NCBI GenBank assembly: GCA_964392065.1
Contig: CAYMOG010000001.1
Span: forward strand, 1-64,000
Direction of reading: 5' to 3'
Origin: JASBZA01 sp964392065
GTDB lineage: Bacteria > Bacillota > Clostridia > Saccharofermentanales > Fastidiosipilaceae
DNA: 64,000 nt
Shown here piece by piece: positions 8,709 through 17,290 of the stretch. Below the pieces are notes generated by a model. The model had not been told where the DNA came from, did no database searches, and was given only the letters and a program-made list of their open reading frames with translations. Made by a program: the position numbers and the translations under genes. Position 1 is the stretch's first letter. Every line of letters begins with the position of its first letter.

Positions 8709-9428
8709 ATGACACAAAAACAGAATACAAAAATCATATGGGCCGGGGATTCTACCGTGGCCCATAATTATTTCAGTACATTCCCTCAAACGGGTCTAGG
8801 GCAGGTGATGCATAGATATCTTAGGGAAAATGTAGAGATTGTAAATCTTGCTGTAAATGGCAGGAGTACGAAAAGTTGGATCGATGAGCAGCGTATGGTT
8901 GATGCGTACTTCCAATTACAAACGGGAGATTTCTTCTTCATTCAATTTGGTCATAACGATAAGAAGAAAGAAGATCCTCAGCGATACGTGGAAGCCTTCG
9001 GAGAGTATCAAGAGAACCTCAGGAAATTTATTCATGTTGCGCGGAATAAAGGTGCTATACCAGTACTTATTAGTCCGATTTTGCGTATAGAAACAGATGA
9101 AGAAGGACAACTAATTAATTCCCATGAAGATTATCCCCAGGCTATGGCAGAGGTAGCTAGGGAAGAGGACGTAGCATTCTTAAATTTGACGCAGATCTCT
9201 ACAAAATTTGTTGAAGCAAAAAGTGTGGGAGCTTGTCGTAAATATTTTATGCACTTAGAACCTAGTGTCTATCCTGCTTATCCAGAGGGATTGAAAGACA
9301 ATACGCACCTCACTCAGCTGGGCGCAACGGTATTTGCTGGGCTCATTGCTCAGGCGCTTTATGATATGGGTAGTCCTTATAGAGAGGTACTTCTTGAGGG
9401 CGTAACGGATTTCAGGCTTGAGGTTTAG
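8709..9428 (+). CDS. rhamnogalacturonan acetylesterase-like SGNH hydrolase (CE12)
   Basis: A 239-residue SGNH/GDSL esterase. Its blocks are GDST with nucleophile Ser15, Gly51 (AVNGRSTKSW), GHND with Asn83, and DNTH with Asp197 and His200. The arrangement and the AVNGRSTKSW block fit rhamnogalacturonan acetylesterases, which remove O-acetyl groups from galacturonate residues of the rhamnogalacturonan I backbone. It has no signal peptide, so it should act on imported oligomers. It is tightly clustered with the upstream ABC importer and the downstream GH43 genes. Confidence 0.85.
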   Translation: MTQKQNTKIIWAGDSTVAHNYFSTFPQTGLGQVMHRYLRENVEIVNLAVNGRSTKSWIDEQRMVDAYFQLQTGDFFFIQFGHNDKKKEDPQRYVEAFGEYQENLRKFIHVARNKGAIPVLISPILRIETDEEGQLINSHEDYPQAMAEVAREEDVAFLNLTQISTKFVEAKSVGACRKYFMHLEPSVYPAYPEGLKDNTHLTQLGATVFAGLIAQALYDMGSPYREVLLEGVTDFRLEV

Positions 9429-9440
9429 GAGATGATTGCT

Positions 9441-10967
9441 ATGAAAGAAGATAAATTATGGTTAGCGAATTTAGGAAATGGCCAGTACAAGAATCCGGTT
9501 TTACATGCTGATTACTCGGATCCTGATGTAGCGTTTTACAAAGGTTATTATTACTTAACAGCTTCAAGCTTCCAATATACACCTGGGCTTCCGATCCTAA
9601 AGTCCAATAATCTTGTGGATTGGGAACTTGTGAACTATGCCTTGCCTACTCTGGGAGAAGGTTTCGAACTACCGAGGATGTCTGAGGGTGTTTGGGCTCC
9701 TTCTATTCGCGTATATCAGGATAGTTTATGGATATTCTACGGAATGCCAGATGAGGGAATCTATGCGATCTCCACGACTGATCCAGAAGGTGCTTGGTCT
9801 AGTCCTCAATTAATTAAGGAGGCTAAAGGCTTCATCGACCCTTGCCCGTATTGGGACGAGGAGGGTAACGGGTATATCGTGCATGGTTATGCTAAGTCGA
9901 GAATAGGCTTCAAGTCTGTTCTTGGAATTTTTCAATTCATGGAACGCGGTGTCTATATAAATGGCGACGATACCATGCTATTTAATGGGCATCCCGATCA
10001 TTTTACAATCGAAGGCCCTAAAGTATATAAGAAGAATGACTATTATTATATCTTCGCACCTGCTGGTGGTGTGGAATATGGATGGCAAACGGTTCTACGA
10101 AGTGAGAATCTACACGGACCCTATGAGATACGTATCGTACTTCAACAGGGTTCTTCGGAAGTCAATGGGCCCCATCAGGGCGCTTGGGTGGAGACGGAAG
10201 ATGGGAAGGACTATTTCCTACATTTCCAGAAGAAGGGGGCCTATGGACGTATCAGTCATTTGCAGCCTATGGAATGGGAAGATGGCTGGCCAATAATAGG
10301 TAAGCGTGTTTCTGGAGAAAATTATGGAGAGCCTGTAGAGGGAGGTGTCTTGCCTCAAGCGAGTTTACCTATTAGTCTACAAGCTTCTGATGATTTCTCG
10401 GGAGAAACGTTAAGTTTAATCTGGCAGTGGTTGGGGAATCCTATTGAAGGAGCTTATGCTCTGGAGGAAGGCTTGAGACTCTATGCGTTGAATCAGGATC
10501 AAGCAACGGAGTTTTCTCTTTGGCAAAAGTCTAATGTGCTCACTCAGAAAATTATAGCACCTTCCTATCGTATTGAGGTTCAAGTGGACACGGGTGCGTT
10601 AGAGGGTGAGAGTACGGCAGGTTTGGCTATGATTGGTGCGACTTATATGCGTTTAGGCGTGGAAAAGAATAAACTCGTGCTGGCTCACGCGGAATATAAT
10701 GGTCTTGAAGAAGTAAAGGACTGGGTGCCTTACGATGGTCAAGCTCTAGTAATGGGTATGGAGTTACTTCCTATAGAAAATACGTTAAGAGCGAAGTTTT
10801 TCTATCGTTTAGAATCTTCGGAGAGATATTTTATTGGTGAGCCTCTGGAACTTCTAGGGAATATGTGGACAGGTGCGAAGCCTAGTCTCTATGCCATAGG
10901 TAAGGGGGAAGATTTTGCGGGTTATGCACGTTTCAGGAATTATCATGTGGAGGCGATGGACGCATGA
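9441..10967 (+). CDS. glycoside hydrolase family 43 with C-terminal beta-sandwich
   Basis: About 508 residues. An N-terminal five-bladed propeller holds the GH43 triad: base Asp27 (YSDPDVAF), pKa-tuning Asp133 (GFIDPCPYWDE) and acid Glu191 (IEGPKVYK). From about residue 320 a concanavalin-like beta-sandwich follows, typical of beta-xylosidase/arabinofuranosidase GH43 proteins. I choose the ATG at 9441 because AGGAG (9427-9431) is 9 bases upstream; the ATG at 9432 directly abuts it. Likely activity is removal of arabinose, xylose or galactose side chains from pectic oligomers; the exact specificity cannot be read from sequence. There is no signal peptide. The stop overlaps the next start (ATGA). 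Confidence 0.88.
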   Translation: MKEDKLWLANLGNGQYKNPVLHADYSDPDVAFYKGYYYLTASSFQYTPGLPILKSNNLVDWELVNYALPTLGEGFELPRMSEGVWAPSIRVYQDSLWIFYGMPDEGIYAISTTDPEGAWSSPQLIKEAKGFIDPCPYWDEEGNGYIVHGYAKSRIGFKSVLGIFQFMERGVYINGDDTMLFNGHPDHFTIEGPKVYKKNDYYYIFAPAGGVEYGWQTVLRSENLHGPYEIRIVLQQGSSEVNGPHQGAWVETEDGKDYFLHFQKKGAYGRISHLQPMEWEDGWPIIGKRVSGENYGEPVEGGVLPQASLPISLQASDDFSGETLSLIWQWLGNPIEGAYALEEGLRLYALNQDQATEFSLWQKSNVLTQKIIAPSYRIEVQVDTGALEGESTAGLAMIGATYMRLGVEKNKLVLAHAEYNGLEEVKDWVPYDGQALVMGMELLPIENTLRAKFFYRLESSERYFIGEPLELLGNMWTGAKPSLYAIGKGEDFAGYARFRNYHVEAMDA

Positions 10968-12847
10968 CATTATTACAGATTCTAAATTCTTCTAGTTTAG
11001 AGGAAATCAAAGCTTTTATCCAAGAGAAACCACTATTAATTAAGGACTATGACTGGGACGGGACACCTTATTCATTCTACTTGGCTCAGAGAGGAGACCT
11101 GGAGTTATTACGCTGGGTTGTGGAGTATTCGAGGGCAGACCTCGAATCACTTAATGATTTGGGCCAAAGCATACTCTATCCTGCCATAGCATCCGGCAAT
11201 CTCTCCTCGGTGAAGTATTTGGTTGAACAAGCGGGATTGTCCTCGCGAAGTGCGGACCGTAATGGACTTAGTGTATTAGAATATGCGAAGGATTTAGGCG
11301 AAGAAGAGATTTATAATTACTTAAGTGAAATTAGTGGTATTACATTGGAGGAATCGTTTAAGAATCCGATTATTCGAGGCTTTTCGCCGGACCCTTCAAT
11401 TGTTCGAGTCGGAGAAGACTACTATATGGTGAATTCTTCTTTTGTCCACTTCCCTGGAATCCCTATCTCCCATTCTAAAGATTTAGTGCATTGGAAGACA
11501 ATTGGGCATGCGTTGAATGATGCAAGTCAATTGAATTTTCAAGATTTCGATTCTGGTCGAGGAATCTGGGCGGCAGATATTTCCTACCATAAGGGGCGAT
11601 TTTATATCGTAGCAACCTTGAGAAGAAACGATACAGAAACACCTATGCGTCGCCAATTAGTGGTTGATTCGGATAAACCAGAGGGACCCTATTCTGCCCC
11701 TCGGTTTATAGAGGAAGATGGTATCGATCCATCGTTATTCTCAGATGGTGAGAGACGTTATATGCTACTTAATCGTGGGAATCGGATTATGGAGGTCGAT
11801 GAACATGTGACGAGGAAACTTTCACCTGCGACGCTTCTCTATTACGGTGATACGAAGAAGGCCACCGAAGCACCTCACTTATTAAAAAAAGATCAGTATT
11901 ATTACCTCTTCATGGCAGAGGGGGGAACCGGACAAGGTCATCATGTTAATGTAGCAAGAAGCCAGAGGCTTTATGGGCCCTATGAACCTTGCCCTTATAA
12001 TCCTATTTTAAAACAAACAGAGTCGACTGCGCTTATTCAGAGAGCGGGACACGGGAAAGTGGTGGATACTCCTGATGGTCGTTGGTTTATGGTTTACTTA
12101 GGAGCCAGACAGTATGCGCCAAGTTTATCTCAATTTGGGAGAGAATCTTTCTTAGCTCCGGTCGTCTGGACTGAAGATGGTTGGCCGATCGTAGGCGATA
12201 GGCGTAGGCCTAGTTTAATTAATCCTTTGCCTCATCCGGAAATAACTCCAGAAGACTTAAGTGAGGAGAGAGGATTTGCTCAAGATTCCTTGCCCTTATG
12301 TTGGTATTTCATAAGAAATATTTACGAAGACGACTATCACGTACAAGATGGAATACTTCATATCCGTTCATCAGAACACATGCCGAATCATCCGGAAGCT
12401 TATCCTATACTCTTACAACGTTTGCGTGAGCCTAGAACGCAGGCGACCCTAGCTTTCTCCCTTCCTGAGACGAAGGGGAATAAGAAAGGGATGTTACTCT
12501 ATTATGATGAACATACTTGGATGTATTTTTATGTAGAAAAACATTCAGCAGCTTACTTTCCAGCAGTAGAAATACAAGCGGGAGAGAACCATACCCTTGA
12601 AAAAGGACGACCATTTACTTCCGAACAATCGGTGAAATTGGCAGTCGAAATAGATTTCAGCCACTATGTATTCAAGTTCGAGAATATGGGTGAGGTATTT
12701 ACGTATCAAGTGGATACAAATATATTACAAGATGAAGGGGTCAGTATAGGCAAACGCTTCACTGGTCCTGGTATAGGAATATTTAGCTTCGGGAAAAAAG
12801 AAGACTTCGGAAGCTATGAAAAATTCAGTATAGAAGAGGAAATGTAA
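10964..12847 (+). CDS. ankyrin-repeat / GH43 fusion
   Basis: A 627-residue cytoplasmic protein. Residues 1-125 are ankyrin-like (DLGQSILYPAIASGNLSSVK and RNGLSVLEYAKDLGEEEIYN), about three to four repeats. A GH43 propeller follows with Asp143 (SPDPSIVR), Asp255 (GIDPSLF) and Glu302 (TEAPHL), then a C-terminal beta-sandwich from about residue 430. All three catalytic residues are present. The ATG overlaps the stop of the upstream GH43 (ATGA), so translation is probably coupled. The ankyrin part suggests a protein partner or oligomerisation; it is an unusual attachment for a GH43. The start at 10964 is well supported by the overlap, and the ankyrin region is in the same uninterrupted frame. Confidence 0.85.
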   Translation: MTLLQILNSSSLEEIKAFIQEKPLLIKDYDWDGTPYSFYLAQRGDLELLRWVVEYSRADLESLNDLGQSILYPAIASGNLSSVKYLVEQAGLSSRSADRNGLSVLEYAKDLGEEEIYNYLSEISGITLEESFKNPIIRGFSPDPSIVRVGEDYYMVNSSFVHFPGIPISHSKDLVHWKTIGHALNDASQLNFQDFDSGRGIWAADISYHKGRFYIVATLRRNDTETPMRRQLVVDSDKPEGPYSAPRFIEEDGIDPSLFSDGERRYMLLNRGNRIMEVDEHVTRKLSPATLLYYGDTKKATEAPHLLKKDQYYYLFMAEGGTGQGHHVNVARSQRLYGPYEPCPYNPILKQTESTALIQRAGHGKVVDTPDGRWFMVYLGARQYAPSLSQFGRESFLAPVVWTEDGWPIVGDRRRPSLINPLPHPEITPEDLSEERGFAQDSLPLCWYFIRNIYEDDYHVQDGILHIRSSEHMPNHPEAYPILLQRLREPRTQATLAFSLPETKGNKKGMLLYYDEHTWMYFYVEKHSAAYFPAVEIQAGENHTLEKGRPFTSEQSVKLAVEIDFSHYVFKFENMGEVFTYQVDTNILQDEGVSIGKRFTGPGIGIFSFGKKEDFGSYEKFSIEEEM

Positions 12848-14620
12848 TTGGAGCATACGGAGTTTCTCGATATTTTTCAGCGCTATGAAGGCCGGCCAAA
12901 AAGCATACTGTTTCGCTTATATAGAAAGCAATATTGGCGTATCTTAGTCTCTGCTCTCTGCTATATTGTTAAACATAGTGCGGCATGGATGACACCCATT
13001 CTGGTCGCACAAATCATTACAGCCCTCACCACGCAAGAAGCAAGTGCATGGGACCTGACACTGCGTTCAGTCCTGATTTTATTTGTGCTTGTCCTATTGA
13101 ACATCCCTTTTAATTACCTCCATGTGCATTTTCGAAGTGTGGCGATGCGAACAGTTGAGAGTCAATTGCGAAGTACAATTATTGAGAAATTGCAACTTCT
13201 AACGATTCCTTATCATAATGACATTCAGAGCGGTAAGCTCCAGTCTAAAATGATTCGAGATGTTGAAGCGGTTCAGACCCTGTCAGAACAGTTCATCAAC
13301 AATATGATTAATATTTCCATTAATATTATTGTTGCGCTGACCGTTACTGCGATTAGTAATCGCACAATATTTGTATTCTTTCTTTTCACTGTGCCTATTG
13401 CCGCCCTAACAATAAGGGCTTTTCGTCGGCCTATAGAGCAGAAGAACAGAGCCTTTCGTATGGAAATGGAGAAAACTTCAGCGGAATTCATCGAAATGGA
13501 GAGTTTAATTGAAGTGACAAGAGCCCATGCCCTAGAAGATGTCGAGAAGAAGCGTTTGAGTGCTATGGCTAGACAGGTGGCAGACGAGGGGTATAGGCTA
13601 GATATTATTCAGGCGAATTTCGGTTCTATTTCCTGGGCAATATTTCAAGTGTTCCAACTTATGACGCTTGTTTTCTCTGCCTATCTAACACTCCAGGGCA
13701 GTATTCCTGTAGGAAACTTGGTACTCTATCAAACCTACTTCACAACAATTGTAAATCAAGTGACGGCCATTATAGCCCTGGTACCGATGTTAACCAAAGG
13801 CTTGGAATCCGTATCGAGTATTGCAGAACTTCTCAATTCTATGGAAGTTGAAGAATATAAGGGGAAATCTAAGCTTGGTCCATTACGAGGAGAGGTCGTT
13901 TTCGATCAGGTGGATTTCTCTTATAAGAATCATCCTGAGAAGGTGATCAAAGGTTTATCGTTACATGTTAAGCCAGGTGAGACGGTGGCCTTCGTAGGAG
14001 GATCAGGATCGGGCAAAACGACTACCATGAACTTATTAATCGGTTTTCTTAAACCTACCCATGGGAAAATATACTTAGATGGCATGGATACCGAAGCACT
14101 CGATTTCCGAAGCTTCAGGTCACAGATTTCTGTTGTGCCACAAAACCCTATCCTATTCACAGCAAGCATTCGGGACAATATTTCTTATGGCTTAAAATCC
14201 GTATCCGATAAGAAAATTATGGAAATACTAAAAGCCTGTTCCTTGGAAGAATTTATCCGGAATCAAGACCAGGGACTAGATACATTAATTACAGAAGGTG
14301 GGGCTAATTTATCAGGTGGCCAAAGACAGCGCCTCTCCATAGCAAGGGCACTCATTCGGGACCCTAAGCTGATTATTTTAGATGAAGCGACGTCTGCCCT
14401 GGACAGTATATCTGAGAAGATGGTTTTGGATTCTCTAGAACATCTTATTGAGGGACGCACGGCTTTTATCGTTGCCCATAGGATATCGACGATAAAAAAA
14501 GCGGATAAAATCTGCGTTTTAGATCAAGGGAGAATAGTAGAGATGGGAAACTACGAATCGCTTATGGCGCAAGACTCAATCTTTGCCAAAATGCAAAACA
14601 TCCAAAAGGGTATTCGTTAA
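12848..14620 (+). CDS. ABC exporter, fused membrane and ATPase domains (MdlB/MsbA type)
   Basis: 590 residues: a six-helix type I exporter membrane domain (about 1-320), then an ATPase domain with Walker A GGSGSGKTT near residue 383, signature LSGGQRQRLSIARAL and Walker B LIILDEATSALD. It starts with TTG immediately after the GH43 stop, with GAGGA 7 bases upstream. It works as a dimer of half-transporters, and with a single gene here a homodimer is likely. The substrate is unknown. Its place between GH43 and a serine hydrolase in a pectin operon suggests efflux of a by-product or toxic pectin substituent, but this is speculation. Confidence 0.9.
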   Translation: MEHTEFLDIFQRYEGRPKSILFRLYRKQYWRILVSALCYIVKHSAAWMTPILVAQIITALTTQEASAWDLTLRSVLILFVLVLLNIPFNYLHVHFRSVAMRTVESQLRSTIIEKLQLLTIPYHNDIQSGKLQSKMIRDVEAVQTLSEQFINNMINISINIIVALTVTAISNRTIFVFFLFTVPIAALTIRAFRRPIEQKNRAFRMEMEKTSAEFIEMESLIEVTRAHALEDVEKKRLSAMARQVADEGYRLDIIQANFGSISWAIFQVFQLMTLVFSAYLTLQGSIPVGNLVLYQTYFTTIVNQVTAIIALVPMLTKGLESVSSIAELLNSMEVEEYKGKSKLGPLRGEVVFDQVDFSYKNHPEKVIKGLSLHVKPGETVAFVGGSGSGKTTTMNLLIGFLKPTHGKIYLDGMDTEALDFRSFRSQISVVPQNPILFTASIRDNISYGLKSVSDKKIMEILKACSLEEFIRNQDQGLDTLITEGGANLSGGQRQRLSIARALIRDPKLIILDEATSALDSISEKMVLDSLEHLIEGRTAFIVAHRISTIKKADKICVLDQGRIVEMGNYESLMAQDSIFAKMQNIQKGIR

Positions 14621-14632
14621 GAGAGGAGATTT

Positions 14633-16000
14633 ATGAAACGCTTAGAGCAGTATTGGAAGAATTTTTGCCAGAGGTTAACGAACGAAGGTGTTAATGTGCA
14701 TAGTTTGCTCTTTGGCCATAAGGACAAGATTATCTTCCAAGAGTCGGTAGAAGAGCTCGATGGAGATGGCTTACATCGACAATTTTCTATCTCGAAATCC
14801 TTTACATCCATGGCTATTGGTTTACTAGAGGAAGAGGGGAAGCTTCGAATCGAAGATCGCTTAATCAAGTATTATCCTGAGTATGCAGATCTTGTGTCTG
14901 AACTCTTTATGCCGATGACGATTCGGGATTTGCTCGCTATGGAAACTTGTCATGCTTATACCACCTATAAGAAGGATCCCTCTAAGCCATGGGTAGAGAG
15001 CTTCTTCATTACCGAAGGGCATCATATGCCAGGTTCTAGTTTCCTCTATGATACATCGGCAAGTCATGTTCTAGGGCACCTGGTGGAAAAGCTCAGTGGG
15101 CAGAAGGTTTTGGATTATTTACGGTCGAAGGGTCTAGATAAAACAGGTTTTTCTGCGGATGCCTATTTCCTAGAGGATCCTCAAGGGCATGTGATTGCAG
15201 GTTCAGGGCTCATGGCTCGGGCGGAGGATATTTATATCTTCACGGCTATACTCCAGCAAAAAGGGCAGTATAGAGGGCAGCAGATTTTCCCAGAAGCTTA
15301 TTGTGAAGCAGCGGTAGCGAAGCAAACGGATACACAGTTGTCTGCTTCTCTACCTGAAGGGAGTTATGGTTATGGGTATCAGATCTGGAGACACAGGAAA
15401 GGATGGTACCTAAACGGCATGGGTGGCCAATATGGAATAGTTGTAGATGGCTTGGATTGGATTCTCGTTACTACAGCCGATATGCAAACCCATAGTGGAT
15501 TAAGTCAGGCCATCTTCGATGCTTACTTCGACGAAATTATTACTAAGCTTGAAGTAGAAGACATTGCTCCAATAGAAGATGAGAAGCGTATAACACGACA
15601 TACTTGGAATTTGCCCAGGGCCCGATCCACCTATCCTGAAACACAGACGTACACGGGAATATATGGCGAGCATGAGGAGGTTACGATTCAGTATGGGCCA
15701 GATAATCTGAGTTTACGTTTACGAGGTTTTGCTGGTGATCTGGATATTAACTTACGAGAAGATGAGCAAAGGGAAGTTCTCGCACCTATCTCAAATTATC
15801 ATGCTTATGCATCGTACGGTGCCATTGGTCCAGGCCGATTCCTAATTTGGATTCAGGTAGTGGATAGTGAATTGGGCTCCTTACGATTGGAAGGGCAAGT
15901 GACCGAAGATTATGTGCAAATGAAGCTCTTGAAGAATATGGAACGTTTCCATGATGCTTGGGAAGGGAGCTATTTATTTTATCGTCATGGCAGCAATTGA
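14633..16000 (+). CDS. serine hydrolase of the class C beta-lactamase/esterase superfamily
   Basis: A 455-residue protein with the superfamily S-x-x-K motif (Ser52-I-S-Lys55, in QFSISKSFTSMAIG), a second motif YDT where most members have YxN, and a GMGGQYG block in the third-motif region. The C-terminal 120 residues form an extra beta-rich domain. It has no signal peptide, which argues against a resistance or peptidoglycan role and favours an intracellular esterase, perhaps on acylated sugars. It is 12 bases after the ABC exporter gene and ends the first operon. The Thr in place of Asn in the second motif is worth noting. Confidence 0.75.
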   Translation: MKRLEQYWKNFCQRLTNEGVNVHSLLFGHKDKIIFQESVEELDGDGLHRQFSISKSFTSMAIGLLEEEGKLRIEDRLIKYYPEYADLVSELFMPMTIRDLLAMETCHAYTTYKKDPSKPWVESFFITEGHHMPGSSFLYDTSASHVLGHLVEKLSGQKVLDYLRSKGLDKTGFSADAYFLEDPQGHVIAGSGLMARAEDIYIFTAILQQKGQYRGQQIFPEAYCEAAVAKQTDTQLSASLPEGSYGYGYQIWRHRKGWYLNGMGGQYGIVVDGLDWILVTTADMQTHSGLSQAIFDAYFDEIITKLEVEDIAPIEDEKRITRHTWNLPRARSTYPETQTYTGIYGEHEEVTIQYGPDNLSLRLRGFAGDLDINLREDEQREVLAPISNYHAYASYGAIGPGRFLIWIQVVDSELGSLRLEGQVTEDYVQMKLLKNMERFHDAWEGSYLFYRHGSN

Positions 16001-16045
16001 AAACGAGTGCAAAATTAAATGTAGATTTATGAAGTGAATACATTG

Positions 16046-16075
16046 TACAAGAAATAATTTATTTGTTTTCTTGTA
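16046..16075. other. AT-rich inverted repeat after the serine hydrolase gene
   Basis: TACAAGAAA (16046-16054) pairs with TTTCTTGTA (16067-16075) across a 12-base loop. It may be a weak terminator for the upstream operon or a protein-binding site before the GH105 promoter; there is no GC clamp. Confidence 0.4.
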
Positions 16076-16093
16076 TAAAAGCCTAGAAGTCTA

Positions 16094-16122
16094 TTGACAT
16101 AATAGTTTTTATTTGTGATTAT
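16094..16122 (+). promoter_or_regulatory. promoter of the GH105-uxaA operon
   Basis: A consensus -35 TTGACA (16094-16099), 17 bases, then GATTAT (16117-16122). Transcription would start near 16130, about 20 bases before the operator at 16149-16166. Confidence 0.65.
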
Positions 16123-16148
16123 TAGTATAGTTATTAATTTTCTAAAAG

Positions 16149-16166
16149 CTTGCAAACGTGTGCAAG
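16149..16166. promoter_or_regulatory. LacI-type operator of the GH105-uxaA operon
   Basis: CTTGCAAACGTGTGCAAG has perfect 6-base arms (CTTGCA/TGCAAG) around a near-symmetric AACGTG core. It is the most symmetric box of the set in the window and lies between promoter and ribosome site, as expected for repression. Confidence 0.65.
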
Positions 16167-16183
16167 TTGAAAGGGGAAAAGCA

Positions 16184-17290
16184 ATGAAATATAAGCAGTA
16201 TGTAGAACAATCTATAAGGGAATTCGAAGCCTACAAACCTAAGTGGAACTATGAAGACGGATGCGTGCTTCAAGGTTCAGCTTATTTGTATGATGTTACA
16301 GGAGATGAACTGTTCAAGGACTTCATTATGGGCTATCTCGAAGAATTTATTTCTGAGGATGGTTCAATTAAGGGGTATTCGAAAGAAGAATACAATATTG
16401 ACTCCGTCCAAGCTGGTAGAATTTTATTCCATGCGATGCAATGGTATCCAGAAGCTAAGCAGTACCGTATTGCAGCCGACACCATAAGAGAACAGTTAGA
16501 TACCCAACCTAGATTGTCGATTGGGAATTTTTGGCACAAGAAAATTTATCCTTATCAATTATGGTTAGATGGACTCTACATGGGTCAGCCATTCTACGCG
16601 AAATACGATACGGTGTTTGGTAATAAAGAAAACTATAGAGATATTCAGGAACAGTTTGAGAATGTACGCACATATCTCTATAACGAAGACAAGAAACTCT
16701 ACATCCATGCCTATGATGAGAAGAAGGAGCAGGCTTGGGCTGATCCTGTAACGGGTCATTCTCCTAATTTCTGGTTAAGAGCTATTGCTTGGTATCTGAT
16801 TGGTATGGTCGATACCTATGATGAAATTGATGAAATGATTTTTGAAGTGAAAGAAAGCTTCATCCCCTTATATCAAGAGGCTGTTGAAGGTTTATTGGAA
16901 TATCAAGACGAAGAAACAGGCTTATTCTATGATCTTCCCGCCCTACCAGACTTAGAAGGAAATTACCTTGAAACTTCTGGATCTCTACTTATTGCTTATT
17001 CCATACTCAAGGCGTGTCGTTTAGGTATGCTTGATAAAGAAAAATACGAACCTATTGGAAGAAAAATGCTCCAATCTGTACACGATAGGTATTTAGTAGA
17101 AGAAGACGGAAAACTAAAGTTAACTTCCATGGTAGAAGTATCCGGCTTAGGCCCTGGTGAACAAAGAGATGGAAGTATCGAATATTACCTATCCGAGCCA
17201 ATTGTTGCCGATGACCATAAGGGCATGGGCGCACTGTTTATGGCATGGTCTGAGCTCTTGCGTCTCGATGGAGGCTATGAAAATGCTTAA
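16184..17290 (+). CDS. unsaturated rhamnogalacturonyl hydrolase, GH105
   Basis: A 368-residue (alpha/alpha)6-barrel enzyme that hydrates and releases the 4,5-unsaturated galacturonate from the non-reducing end of rhamnogalacturonan or galacturonan disaccharides. The YteR-like catalytic Asp lies in LWLDGLYMG (Asp129), and the substrate block HSPNFWLRAIAWY follows. The ATG at 16184 has AAGGGG upstream; a longer in-frame extension to 16115 would run over the operator and is rejected. It is cytoplasmic, with no signal peptide. First gene of a seven-gene run that continues through uxaA; its last 8 bases overlap the GH28 start. Confidence 0.9.
   Translation: MKYKQYVEQSIREFEAYKPKWNYEDGCVLQGSAYLYDVTGDELFKDFIMGYLEEFISEDGSIKGYSKEEYNIDSVQAGRILFHAMQWYPEAKQYRIAADTIREQLDTQPRLSIGNFWHKKIYPYQLWLDGLYMGQPFYAKYDTVFGNKENYRDIQEQFENVRTYLYNEDKKLYIHAYDEKKEQAWADPVTGHSPNFWLRAIAWYLIGMVDTYDEIDEMIFEVKESFIPLYQEAVEGLLEYQDEETGLFYDLPALPDLEGNYLETSGSLLIAYSILKACRLGMLDKEKYEPIGRKMLQSVHDRYLVEEDGKLKLTSMVEVSGLGPGEQRDGSIEYYLSEPIVADDHKGMGALFMAWSELLRLDGGYENA

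Noticed and set aside
16115..16183. N-terminal extension of GH105
   Set aside because: It would span the operator-like palindrome and lies just at the predicted start of transcription; the ATG at 16184 has a good ribosome site.
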